Source: Arthrobacter echini (GTDB lineage: Bacteria > Actinomycetota > Actinomycetes > Actinomycetales > Micrococcaceae). From it: a stretch of 64,000 nucleotides of DNA. The notes beneath the pieces are model-generated. The model saw only the letters and a list, made by a program, of their open reading frames with translations. It was not told the DNA's origin and did no database searches. Both the position numbers and the translations under genes were made by a program. The stretch lies in contig NZ_SSWH01000001.1 of assembly GCF_004803505.1 (NCBI RefSeq), positions 310,001-374,000 of the forward strand, in the 5' to 3' direction. Within the stretch, counting starts at the first letter, position 1, and the number at the start of each line of letters is the position of its first letter. Positions 23,822 to 31,489 of the stretch are shown here, piece after piece.

Positions 23822-24973
23822 CTAGGGACGGTGCGGGTACTCTGCGCAGAGCTCGAGGAATCGCGTATTGGCGGCAGGTTCGCCGATGGAGACGCGCACA
23901 CCCTCGGATCCGAAGGCCCGGACCGAGAGGGCGCTCTCGGCGGCTTTCGAGGCGAAATGCTGGGTCCACTCCCCCAGGGCGAGCCAGACGAAGTTCCCCT
24001 CGGCCTCTGGAATGCCCCAGCCGAGGTCGTGCAGTCCTGCAACAACACGGGTGCGCTCGTCGACGATCGACTGGACCCTCGCCTCCACCTCGTCGATGTG
24101 CCGCAACGAGGTGACGGCGGCGTGCTGGGCGATCTGCGACACGGCGAAGGGAACGGCACTGATGCGAAGGTGTTCGGTCAGGGTTTGCTGGGCCACCGAG
24201 TAGCCCACGCGAAGACCTGCCAGTCCGTGCGCCTTCGAGAACGTCCTGAGGACGACGACGTTGGGGTGCTTGCGGTACAGGTCCAGCCCGTTGACCGCGT
24301 CGGGCCTTCGGACGAACTCCTGGTACGCCTCGTCGACCACGACCACCACGTGCTCGGGCACTCTCGCCAGGAAGTCGACGACGTCGTCGTGCGCGAGGAT
24401 GGGCCCGGTGGGATTGTTGGGAGTACACAGCAGCACCACCCGCGTATGTTCCGTGACCGCTGCGATCATCGCGTCGAGGTCGTGGGTCCCGTCCGGCATC
24501 ACCGGCACCTGGACGCCGGCTGCACCGGCCAGACCGACACTGATCGGATAGGCCTCGAACGAACGCCAGGCGTAGATGACTTCGTCCGGGGCGCCGAAGT
24601 CGTTCTGCCCGGCGAATGCGGCCAGGATCTGATTCAGGGCGCCGAGGCTCCCTGCGCCCGCGACGATGTCCGCGGCCGGAACACCGAGATAGGTGGACAG
24701 TTCGGTACGCAGCACCGTCGTCAACGGGTCGGGATACCGGTTGATCGCGGTCTCTGCCGCGATCGCCTCGAGCACTGCCGGAAGCGGAGGCAGTGGATTC
24801 TCGTTCGAGGACAGCTTGAAGCTCTCGAGACCGTCGACCGTCGTCGGAGGTTTGCCGGCAGCATACCGGGGGAGCTTGCCGAACACGTCGCGCGGACGGA
24901 CGCCTGCTGCATCGAGGGGTACCTCGCGTAACTTCTCGGCGGGCAGTACCGATGAGTCGTCGATCGATGTCAT
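23822..24973 (-). CDS. pat: Aromatic (phenylalanine) / histidinol-phosphate-type aminotransferase
   Basis: This 383-residue protein is a HisC-like class II aminotransferase. Visible are LSSNENPLPPLPAV near residue 53, GAGSLGALNQIL, YAWRSFEAYP, CTPNNPTGP, VVDEAYQEFV, the PLP-lysine string RTFSKAHGLAGLRVGY, and FVWLALG. Actinobacteria usually carry a pat gene next to the bkd operon, as here, which favours phenylalanine aminotransferase over HisC. TAGGCT lies 6 nt upstream of its ATG, within the end of the hydrolase gene; the hydrolase stop overlaps its start (TCAT on the plus strand, 24970-24973). It could thus be both co-transcribed and separately transcribed as a leaderless mRNA. Confidence 0.87.
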   Translation of the reverse strand: MTSIDDSSVLPAEKLREVPLDAAGVRPRDVFGKLPRYAAGKPPTTVDGLESFKLSSNENPLPPLPAVLEAIAAETAINRYPDPLTTVLRTELSTYLGVPAADIVAGAGSLGALNQILAAFAGQNDFGAPDEVIYAWRSFEAYPISVGLAGAAGVQVPVMPDGTHDLDAMIAAVTEHTRVVLLCTPNNPTGPILAHDDVVDFLARVPEHVVVVVDEAYQEFVRRPDAVNGLDLYRKHPNVVVLRTFSKAHGLAGLRVGYSVAQQTLTEHLRISAVPFAVSQIAQHAAVTSLRHIDEVEARVQSIVDERTRVVAGLHDLGWGIPEAEGNFVWLALGEWTQHFASKAAESALSVRAFGSEGVRVSIGEPAANTRFLELCAEYPHRP

Positions 24974-26256
24974 GGCCCTAGCCTAGACCTGCAGTGCGGC
25001 TCCTCCGGCGTGTGCCGGCCCTTCGAGGGGACTACCCGCGGTCTGCGCCGGACGGCGGTGAAGGAGTAGCGCCTGGCTGTTCCGGGGGCTCCGGCTGCAG
25101 CCAGCAGTGCGACCGAGGGCGCCAGGGACGGCGCGTCGCTGGCGTCGATGAGCCGCGCGCCCTGCGTATAGTTCTCCAGCTTGTGGGCCGGGCCCAGGCC
25201 CCACGATTCCCGCGTGCCGTCCGGCCTACGCCCGAGACCGGGCACGGGATTGTCGATACGCACCGTGGTTCGGTGGCGATCGTCCTCGTTGGGCGTGGCG
25301 TCGAGTCCCGGCACGAGATCGTCCCGGTGTTCCAGGTGCAGGTATTCAGCGGGGCCGGTTGCCTGCCAGCCGGTAGGAGAACCTGCCGTGACCACGAGTT
25401 GTACCTCGAACCGTCCACCGAGCCCTTCCGGATCGGCGAGGTTGACCGCGTGCAGACCGCCCTGGCTGTGGCCGGCGATCATCACCGGATCCGCCGCACC
25501 TGCGCCGGCGGTCTCGAGCGCTTCCCGGACGGCAGCCTCCATGAAGTGGCTGTCCTCCGCGAGCGCCTCCGCAATACCTCCCACGTCGAACGGATTGCTC
25601 CCGGCCCGTCCGTCGATCAGCCCTGACTGCGTACCGGGAAGGACGACGACGAAGAAGGGGCTCTCGGCCGATCCCGAGCGCAGCACCTCGAACGTGCCCG
25701 GTGCATCGTTCTCCACGGCTGTCAGACGATCGAGGATCCCCTCCACCGTCCCCTCGAACGGCACCTGCGTTCCCTGGTCGCGGCGTCGTAGGTCGATCGG
25801 GCCCGTCCGGAGCGACCCGTGCTCGATCGCCTCTCGCGCCGCTTTCCGCACCACCAAGACAGATGCAGTGCGAACCGCTTCGGTCGCTGATCGAACTATG
25901 TCGTCGGCCAACTGGTAGGCACGGATGCTTGCCCGTAATCGAGCCTCCGTCGACTCCAGGGTGCGGGAGATCTCCAGCGCTGCGGTCTCCGCTGCGTGAA
26001 CCTGCGCGAGCGCGGACTGATAGTGCGGACCGAAGATCCCATCAGGAGGACCCGAGCGCATGATTCGCCACGGCAGTTCGACGAGATCGCGGTCGAGGAA
26101 GGCCACAGCCAAGGCTACGCCCTCTACTTCCGCAGCGAGCACGGAGAGCTCCCGGGCAGCGTCGTCGAGTTCTTCCCATTGGAAGCGGATTCCGCCGACG
26201 CCGCCCTGGATGACCAGGCCAGCGTCGTCGGTCACCGGCCGCAGACCGTCGGTCAT
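24970..26256 (-). CDS. WXG-like N-domain fused to an alpha/beta hydrolase, possible T7SS substrate
   Basis: A 428-residue protein. Residues about 20-130 are long helices like ESX/WXG100-fold secretion domains and end in YQLAD (Tyr114-Asp118), which fits the YxxxD/E export motif of type VII substrates. Residues about 190-400 are an alpha/beta hydrolase with the nucleophile elbow AGHSQGGLH (Ser264), VVVLPGTQSG before it and HKLENYTQGARL carrying a likely catalytic histidine. It is probably a secreted esterase or lipase. It is coupled to the preceding WXG100-like gene by an ATGA overlap. No signal peptide and no secretion machinery genes are visible in the window. Confidence 0.72.
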   Translation of the reverse strand: MTDGLRPVTDDAGLVIQGGVGGIRFQWEELDDAARELSVLAAEVEGVALAVAFLDRDLVELPWRIMRSGPPDGIFGPHYQSALAQVHAAETAALEISRTLESTEARLRASIRAYQLADDIVRSATEAVRTASVLVVRKAAREAIEHGSLRTGPIDLRRRDQGTQVPFEGTVEGILDRLTAVENDAPGTFEVLRSGSAESPFFVVVLPGTQSGLIDGRAGSNPFDVGGIAEALAEDSHFMEAAVREALETAGAGAADPVMIAGHSQGGLHAVNLADPEGLGGRFEVQLVVTAGSPTGWQATGPAEYLHLEHRDDLVPGLDATPNEDDRHRTTVRIDNPVPGLGRRPDGTRESWGLGPAHKLENYTQGARLIDASDAPSLAPSVALLAAAGAPGTARRYSFTAVRRRPRVVPSKGRHTPEEPHCRSRLGP

Positions 26257-26561
26257 GCCCCCGCCAGGCGGTCCAGCAGTTCGGCCTCGGTGAGGAATCG
26301 GCGGTAGCCGGCGAGTTCCTCGGCCGCCGAACCGAGCAGGTCGACCGCCCGCGACAGTTCAGCGCAGCGCTCGGCGAGGTAGGTCCTGAAGCGATGACCC
26401 GCAGGCGACTCCCAGGACAGAAGCATGACGGACAGGGCGCGGAGTCGAATGTCGTCGAGTGTCTGCGCGTGTCGCCGAAGCGCTGTTTCCATGACGAACA
26501 CCTGAGCACTCGCCGCCGCTGCAGGATCATCGCCGAAAGTCTCCACCACGTGAACGTCCAT
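26253..26561 (-). CDS. WXG100-like small helical protein
   Basis: The 102-residue protein is all-helical and has a central SWESPAG turn near residue 50, comparable to the WXG hairpin of ESX proteins, flanked by two amphipathic helices (TALRRHAQTLDDIRLRA and AGHRFRTYLAERCAELSRAV). Its size fits the WXG100 class. It overlaps the next gene by 4 nt, so the two would be made in equal amounts and may form a heterodimer, as in ESX substrate pairs. ATG at 26561 is supported by GAGAGGGG about 10 nt upstream. The assignment is by fold-like features, not strong sequence identity. Confidence 0.6.
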   Translation of the reverse strand: MDVHVVETFGDDPAAAASAQVFVMETALRRHAQTLDDIRLRALSVMLLSWESPAGHRFRTYLAERCAELSRAVDLLGSAAEELAGYRRFLTEAELLDRLAGA

Positions 26562-26895
26562 TGCTGTTCTGCCCCTCTCCCGGCTGTGACCCAACGGTAT
26601 GAGCGGTCGTGCCCGGAACGGCGCGGGCCAGCGCGTATGTGGACAGCACCGTCAGCAGGGCTCGCCACCCGGTGGGCATCGCGCTGGTGATCACTTCGAT
26701 CGTCCGACGTACCAGGGGCACGCGAGCACCTCTGGAGGCACGGCGCTGACAGCTCCCTCGTGTGGGGCCGCGACGAACGTGGATCGACGAACGTGGATCG
26801 ACGGCAGGACCCGACGACAGGTAGCCCTACGTCAGGGACGATCTCCTCGTCCACGGAGCGCGTCACAGCCACCCGCTCCGTGGAATGATGGAGTA
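26562..26895. other. Divergent intergenic region
   Basis: About 330 bases between the WXG-like gene and purB. A short minus-strand frame (26527-26721) overlaps the WXG start and was not accepted. GACGAACGTGGATCGACG is nearly repeated back to back at about 26771-26803. Promoters for both directions must lie here. Confidence 0.4.
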
Positions 26896-28326
26896 ATGGC
26901 TGACCCCGCAGGTTCCCGTGTCGAATTCGCTGCATTGGCCCGAAGCGGGGGAACGTCGCTGACGCTCGGTCCGCTGGATGGCCGGTACCGGGAAGCCGTC
27001 GCCCCCCTGATCGACTTCCTCTCGGAAGCAGCCCTCAACCGCGACCGCATCCACGTGGAGATCGAATGGCTGATCCATCTCACCCGCCATTCCGTGCTGC
27101 CCGGGGCAGGCCCACTTCAGGAGCAGCAGGAGGACGAGCTTCGGGACATCGTCTCGACCTTCGGAGCGGATGCCGTCTCGGAGCTCGCACGGATCGAGGC
27201 CGAGACGGTCCACGACGTCAAGGCAGTGGAGTACTTCATCGGTCGGCGTCTCGGGGACATCGGTATCGGTCGGCTGAAACCGCTGGTGCATTTCGGCTGC
27301 ACCTCCGAGGACGTCAACAACCTGTCCTACGCGCTGGGGATCAAGGCAGCTGTGACGGTGACCTGGCTCCCGGCGGCCCGTGCCCTCGTCGACGCGATCG
27401 GTGATTGGGCACGGGCCACGAAGCAGACGCCGATGCTCTCGCGCACACACGGTCAACCGGCCACGCCCACCACACTCGGCAAGGAGTTCGCCGTCGTCGC
27501 GCACCGGCTGACCCGCCAGCTCGACCGCATAGCCGCCACCGAGTTCCTCGGCAAGCTCAATGGTGCCACCGGCACGTACTCGGCCCACTACGCCGCCGTC
27601 CCCCGAGTGGACTGGCAGGCGGTGTCACGGTCCTTCGTCGAGGGCCTGGGCCTGACCTGGAATCCGCTGACCACACAGATCGAGTCGCACGACTGGCAGG
27701 CGGAGCTGTACTCGGACATTGCGCGCTTCAACCGGATCCTGCACAACTTCTGCACCGATATCTGGAGTTACATCTCGATCGGATACTTCAGGCAGGTTCC
27801 GGTTCCGGGCGCTACCGGATCCTCGACGATGCCGCACAAGATCAACCCCATCCGGTTCGAGAATGCCGAAGCGAATCTGGAGATCTCCTCGGGCCTGCTG
27901 GACACACTGGCAGCCACCCTCGTGACCTCGCGCTGGCAACGCGATCTGACCGACTCCTCGAGCCAGCGCAATATCGGCGTCGCACTCGGTCATTCATTAC
28001 TGGCGATATCGAATGTCGTGAAGGGCCTCGCCCGCCTCGACGTGGCCGAGGACGTCCTCGCAGCGGACCTCGAGGCCAATTGGGAGGTTCTCGGCGAAGC
28101 GGTGCAGATGGTCATGAGGGCAGAGTCCATTGCAGGAGTACCCGGGCTCGATGATCCGTACGAGCGCCTGAAGGACCTGACCCGCGGCCGTCGTGTGGAT
28201 GGCGAGCGCATGAAGGAGTTCGTCCGCAGTCTGGGCCTCAGCGCCGACGCCGAACAACGGCTCCTGGACCTGACACCGGGCGATTACACGGGAATCGCCG
28301 CCCGACTCGTGGACCATCTGGGGTGA
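26896..28326 (+). CDS. purB: Adenylosuccinate lyase
   Basis: The 476-residue enzyme cleaves SAICAR and adenylosuccinate in purine synthesis, releasing fumarate. Family features include LTLGPLDGRYREAV at the start, HFGCTSEDVNN near residue 136, SRTHGQPATPTTLGKE, and the fumarase/aspartase signature GSSTMPHKINPIRFENAE with the mobile catalytic serine loop. The ATG at 26896 gives the expected length and has GGAG just upstream; a longer open frame from 26599 has no similarity. Its stop codon overlaps the GTG start of the following phosphodiesterase gene. Confidence 0.97.
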   Translation: MADPAGSRVEFAALARSGGTSLTLGPLDGRYREAVAPLIDFLSEAALNRDRIHVEIEWLIHLTRHSVLPGAGPLQEQQEDELRDIVSTFGADAVSELARIEAETVHDVKAVEYFIGRRLGDIGIGRLKPLVHFGCTSEDVNNLSYALGIKAAVTVTWLPAARALVDAIGDWARATKQTPMLSRTHGQPATPTTLGKEFAVVAHRLTRQLDRIAATEFLGKLNGATGTYSAHYAAVPRVDWQAVSRSFVEGLGLTWNPLTTQIESHDWQAELYSDIARFNRILHNFCTDIWSYISIGYFRQVPVPGATGSSTMPHKINPIRFENAEANLEISSGLLDTLAATLVTSRWQRDLTDSSSQRNIGVALGHSLLAISNVVKGLARLDVAEDVLAADLEANWEVLGEAVQMVMRAESIAGVPGLDDPYERLKDLTRGRRVDGERMKEFVRSLGLSADAEQRLLDLTPGDYTGIAARLVDHLG

Positions 28327-29222
28327 GCGACCAGCAGGGGACGATGACGGATCAACGAATTGCGCCGGAGGGCGCCATGCCCTCGCCCCAGGCGTCACCA
28401 CCACTGATCGGCACCAGTCCGACGCTTCTCCATGTGATGAGTTTCAACATCAGGTACGACCGTCAGTCCTCACATCCGGGTGACACCGACCACTGGCCGG
28501 ACAGGGTAGCTCCCCTACAGGATGTGCTTCGCCGCGAGGTGCCGACGGTGCTCGGCGTGCAGGAGGCACTCCACCACCAGGTGCTGGTCGTCGAGGCCTC
28601 TCTGCCGTCGAGCCATCGCATGATCGGGATGGGCAGGAACGGCGGTAGCCGCGGTGAGTACTCGGCGATCTTCTACGACGCGGTGCGTCTGGAGCTCATC
28701 GAGTGGGACCAGTTCTGGCTCTCCGACATCCCCAGACTCATCGGTTCCTCCAGCTGGGGCAACAAGGTCCCGCGGATCGTCACGTGGGGCCGCTTCCGCG
28801 ACACGGCCACGGATCAGGAGCTCCTGATCGTCAACACCCATTTCGATCACGAGTCGGAGAATGCGCGGCAGCGGAGTGCATCTGCGGTCCTCGATCTCGT
28901 TCGCTTCTTCCACCCCAGGCCGACCACCATCGTGATGGGAGACTTCAACTCCGACGCCGGATCCTCCAGCGCGTATCGGAGTTTCGTCTCGTCCGGTGTC
29001 CTCGCTGACACCTGGGCCGAGGCGGAGGACCAGCTGACTCCTGACTGCGGGACCTATCCCCGCTATGAGCAGCCCATTCTCGGCAGCCCGAGGATCGACT
29101 GGATCCTGACGACTCCGGAGGTGCTGGTACGTCAGGCCGGGGTCAACCCGTCGAGCCTGCAGGGACGCTATGCGAGCGATCACGCTCCGGTCCAGGTTCT
29201 CCTGGACGTGCGCCCGCGGTAG
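28323..29222 (+). CDS. Endonuclease/exonuclease/phosphatase family protein
   Basis: A 299-residue member of the EEP superfamily of metal-dependent phosphodiesterases. The conserved blocks are all present: VMSFNIRYD (residues about 39-47), GVQEALHHQ, IVNTHFDHES, VMGDFNSDAGS, PRIDWIL and SDHAPVQ. No signal peptide or membrane helix is seen, so it is cytoplasmic. The substrate may be DNA, a sugar phosphate or a lipid headgroup and cannot be decided. The GTG start overlaps the purB stop by 4 nt, implying co-transcription. The first 35 residues are unlike the family; an internal ATG at 28344 may be the true start. Confidence 0.9.
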   Translation: MSDQQGTMTDQRIAPEGAMPSPQASPPLIGTSPTLLHVMSFNIRYDRQSSHPGDTDHWPDRVAPLQDVLRREVPTVLGVQEALHHQVLVVEASLPSSHRMIGMGRNGGSRGEYSAIFYDAVRLELIEWDQFWLSDIPRLIGSSSWGNKVPRIVTWGRFRDTATDQELLIVNTHFDHESENARQRSASAVLDLVRFFHPRPTTIVMGDFNSDAGSSSAYRSFVSSGVLADTWAEAEDQLTPDCGTYPRYEQPILGSPRIDWILTTPEVLVRQAGVNPSSLQGRYASDHAPVQVLLDVRPR

Positions 29223-29309
29223 TCTCCGGCTGATCACGCCGGTTACCGGACGTTTCTTCAACGACACGACGGCGGCCTGGTCGCTGCTTGTCGATGGCCC
29301 ACAGCGCGG

Positions 29310-29513
29310 GTGAAGGGTTCGCGGCTCCGCCGCGTGTCATGGGTCATGTTCGAGCGAGCGATCCGGCAGGTCTCCTGGGTGAGCTCGACCGGTCTTCCGG
29401 ACACTCGGAGGGAGTTCTTCGCCCGGGACGGTTTCCATCCTTCACCCGCCGGTCACCAGCGCTGGGCGCGATACGTCATCGAGATGCTCTCGCGCGAACC
29501 GGGCAAGCGGTAA
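29310..29513 (+). pseudogene. Remnant of an SGNH/GDSL hydrolase gene
   Basis: The frame ends with FFARDGFHPSPAGHQRWARY, the C-terminal block V (catalytic Asp and His) of SGNH hydrolases. The residues before it (SWVMFERAIRQVSWVS) also look like the helix that precedes this block. The nucleophile GDS block and the rest of the approximately 200-residue enzyme are absent upstream, so only the last third survives. It is most likely a deletion remnant between the EEP gene and the RNA-ligase-like gene. Confidence 0.6.
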
Positions 29514-29549
29514 CAGGTCGCACTCTCCGGCGATCATTCCCGGTCGAAG

Positions 29550-30089
29550 CTACTCCGGTACCGGGTCCCCGCCGCCGAACAGGATGATCCGCTTGTCGTG
29601 GGAGTCCCAGCGGCGTACCGGACCTGCCCCGAGCCGCTCGGGTTTTCGTTCACGCAGCACGTCGAAGGCGGCAGCCAATTGGTCGGACGTGAGCGAATGC
29701 GCGAGCGTGATGTGTGGGGTCCATGATTCACGCACCGTCAGCGGAACGCTGCCGGCGAGACCGTCGAGAGCGGACCAGATACGGGAATGCAGGCCGCCCA
29801 GAGCCGTACTCGCGACGACCTGCCGCGCAAGGACGAACTTCCGGCGCGTCGGGAAGACGATGAATCCCGCGGTCGCGATCTCGAAGGGAGCTCCCTGTGA
29901 CGCAGCAGCGAGTTCCTCGTCGTACCGATCGTCGATGCGCGAGGCCGCCACGAGCGTGATGTGCGGGGCATTGCTCCCTGAGCCATGGTTCGAGAGATTG
30001 GGCAGACCCGCCCGCTCCAGGGTTGCCCAGTCCTCACGGATGAACAGATCCGCTGCCGGGTCCAGCAGGAGTTCGACGCTATCGGCCAT
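29550..30089 (-). CDS. 2'-5' RNA ligase / cyclic phosphodiesterase family protein
   Basis: The 179-residue protein belongs to the 2H phosphoesterase superfamily, with the two HxT motifs in PHITLVAAS (about residue 43) and PHITLAHSL (about residue 125). Such proteins hydrolyse or make 2',5' or cyclic phosphate bonds in RNA. Spacing between the motifs (about 80 residues) and length fit the LigT-like group. ATG at 30089 has GGAGGA about 7 nt upstream. It lies after a gene remnant and is divergent from nothing obvious; the FHA gene precedes it on the same strand with a 48-nt gap. Confidence 0.88.
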   Translation of the reverse strand: MADSVELLLDPAADLFIREDWATLERAGLPNLSNHGSGSNAPHITLVAASRIDDRYDEELAAASQGAPFEIATAGFIVFPTRRKFVLARQVVASTALGGLHSRIWSALDGLAGSVPLTVRESWTPHITLAHSLTSDQLAAAFDVLRERKPERLGAGPVRRWDSHDKRIILFGGGDPVPE

Positions 30090-30137
30090 CCGCCGTCCTC
30101 CCTCCTGCAGGACCCGGTACCGTCCGACCCTGTGCTG

Positions 30138-31055
30138 TCAGCGTGGTGGCCGCCGGAAGTCTCCGGTACCACCCGAACCATCCCGCTCGGTACTTCCGGT
30201 GCGCGGGTTGCGCTGCGGCCGCTGGTAGGACCATTCCCCGCCGCTGCGCCCCCCGAAGGGCCTGCCGTGATCCGCATACTCCTCGCGGAAGAACGCCAGT
30301 GCCCAGTCACCGAGCTGGATCCGCGCACCGGTGCGCAGAACGGACTTCTCCCTACTGTTCACGCTGCCCGTGATCATGCCGTGCGGGACCAGGACGTACT
30401 CGTCCTGGTCCGTGTGGAGCACTTCGGCGTGCAGCTGGTCGAGGCCCGCGAGCATCAGCGTCGCATCCTCGGCACTACCGATGGTGATGCGATCACCGAC
30501 GAGTTCGAATTCACGCGGCACCTGACCGTTCCAGGTCTCGGAGTTCTGCACGAAGATCAGACGCGGGCGGCCGCTACCTCGCACATAGTGCGTCGTCGTG
30601 ATCTTCCGCCTGATCCGACGGTTGACGGTCGGCACGAGCGGGAAGGGCGTCGAGGGAGGAACGAGTCGCGGCGAGTCGTCCTTCTCCAGCGCGCGCTTGC
30701 CGATACCGAGCAGCGGGGCCAGGGTCCCGGGTGAGCCGAGTCGGATGTGCGGGGAACGCGTGACCAGCCGCTGCGCAACGGAGGACCGTACGGCACCGAC
30801 ACTGACCAGGAGACCCCTGGGCCCGGAGATGGACACCTCGAGGCCCTGATCCGCAAGGCCCTTGGCAATGCTGCGCACCTGCCCGAATCCGGGCAGGTTG
30901 TTCCCGCGGAATGCTCCCGGATCATCGACGAAGATCTCCACCGTGGTGCCTGCGGCCCTGACGGTCCCGGACAACCGCGCTTCCGGTTTGCCGTCGAGGG
31001 CGGGTTCCCCCAGCGAGAAGTCGATGGCTATGTCCAGCCTGAGTGAGGTTGACAT
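30138..31055 (-). CDS. FHA-domain protein
   Basis: A 305-residue protein whose residues about 185-255 resemble a forkhead-associated domain: VGDRITIGSAEDATLML, LHAEVLHTDQDEYVLVPHG, TGSVNS and LRTGARIQLGDWALAF. FHA domains bind phosphothreonine peptides. The N-terminal 100 residues form beta strands (TTVEIFVDDPGAFRG, GLEVSISGPRGLLVSVGA) of unknown type, and the last 40 residues are Gly/Arg-rich and disordered. No membrane segment is present. It follows a small acidic protein gene after a 15-nt gap, likely one transcription unit, and may relay Ser/Thr kinase signals. Confidence 0.8.
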   Translation of the reverse strand: MSTSLRLDIAIDFSLGEPALDGKPEARLSGTVRAAGTTVEIFVDDPGAFRGNNLPGFGQVRSIAKGLADQGLEVSISGPRGLLVSVGAVRSSVAQRLVTRSPHIRLGSPGTLAPLLGIGKRALEKDDSPRLVPPSTPFPLVPTVNRRIRRKITTTHYVRGSGRPRLIFVQNSETWNGQVPREFELVGDRITIGSAEDATLMLAGLDQLHAEVLHTDQDEYVLVPHGMITGSVNSREKSVLRTGARIQLGDWALAFFREEYADHGRPFGGRSGGEWSYQRPQRNPRTGSTERDGSGGTGDFRRPPR

Positions 31056-31070
31056 GTCGCTCGCGACGAA

Positions 31071-31325
31071 TCAGCTCGTGTGATGGTCGGAGCCGCCGGC
31101 AGCGTTGTCACTTGTCGTGATGCGCAGCGTCCCGTCGAACTTCCAGATGGCGCGCGGGGCATCCGGCCCGATGTCGCGGGGGACCTCGATGGTCATGTCT
31201 TCGAGGGTGTAGTTGATCGCGGCGCCCCTGCCGGTCAGGTAGGCCCACATTTCCTCCGCGAGATCTGTCCAGTCGCGGATGGTGTGGGACTCGCCGGTGC
31301 CGACGCTCGAGGTGTTTTCAGTCAT
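31071..31325 (-). CDS. Small conserved-type hypothetical protein
   Basis: An 84-residue acidic product: MTENTSSVGTGESHTIRDWT, a helix DLAEEMWAYLTGRGAAI, a strand segment DMTIEVPRDIGPDAPRAIW and a polar tail rich in Ser, Asp and His. It lies immediately upstream of the FHA gene. GAAGGAATCGAC precedes the ATG and serves as ribosome-binding site. Similar small proteins are usual partners of this FHA protein type in Arthrobacter relatives, to the best of my recollection; its function is unknown. Confidence 0.7.
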   Translation of the reverse strand: MTENTSSVGTGESHTIRDWTDLAEEMWAYLTGRGAAINYTLEDMTIEVPRDIGPDAPRAIWKFDGTLRITTSDNAAGGSDHHTS

Positions 31326-31489
31326 GTCGATTCCTTCTTCGGTGATCCAACAATGACAGACGTCCTCTAACTCCGCCTGACCTGGGTAGGGCCCACCCTA
31401 GCCGAAGGTTCTGAGGTGTGGGAGCTATATTTCGCGGGGAACTCGAGGCGCGGACGATGCTGCCTCCGCTCGTCCTTCAGACGCGCACC

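Noticed and set aside
26527-26721. 64-codon minus-strand frame upstream of the WXG100-like gene
   Set aside because: Overlaps the WXG start by 34 bp, lacks a ribosome-binding site and has no similarity.
31385-31410. GGGTAGGGCCCACCC region as terminator
   Set aside because: The stem is short and can pair in several ways; no clear terminator geometry.
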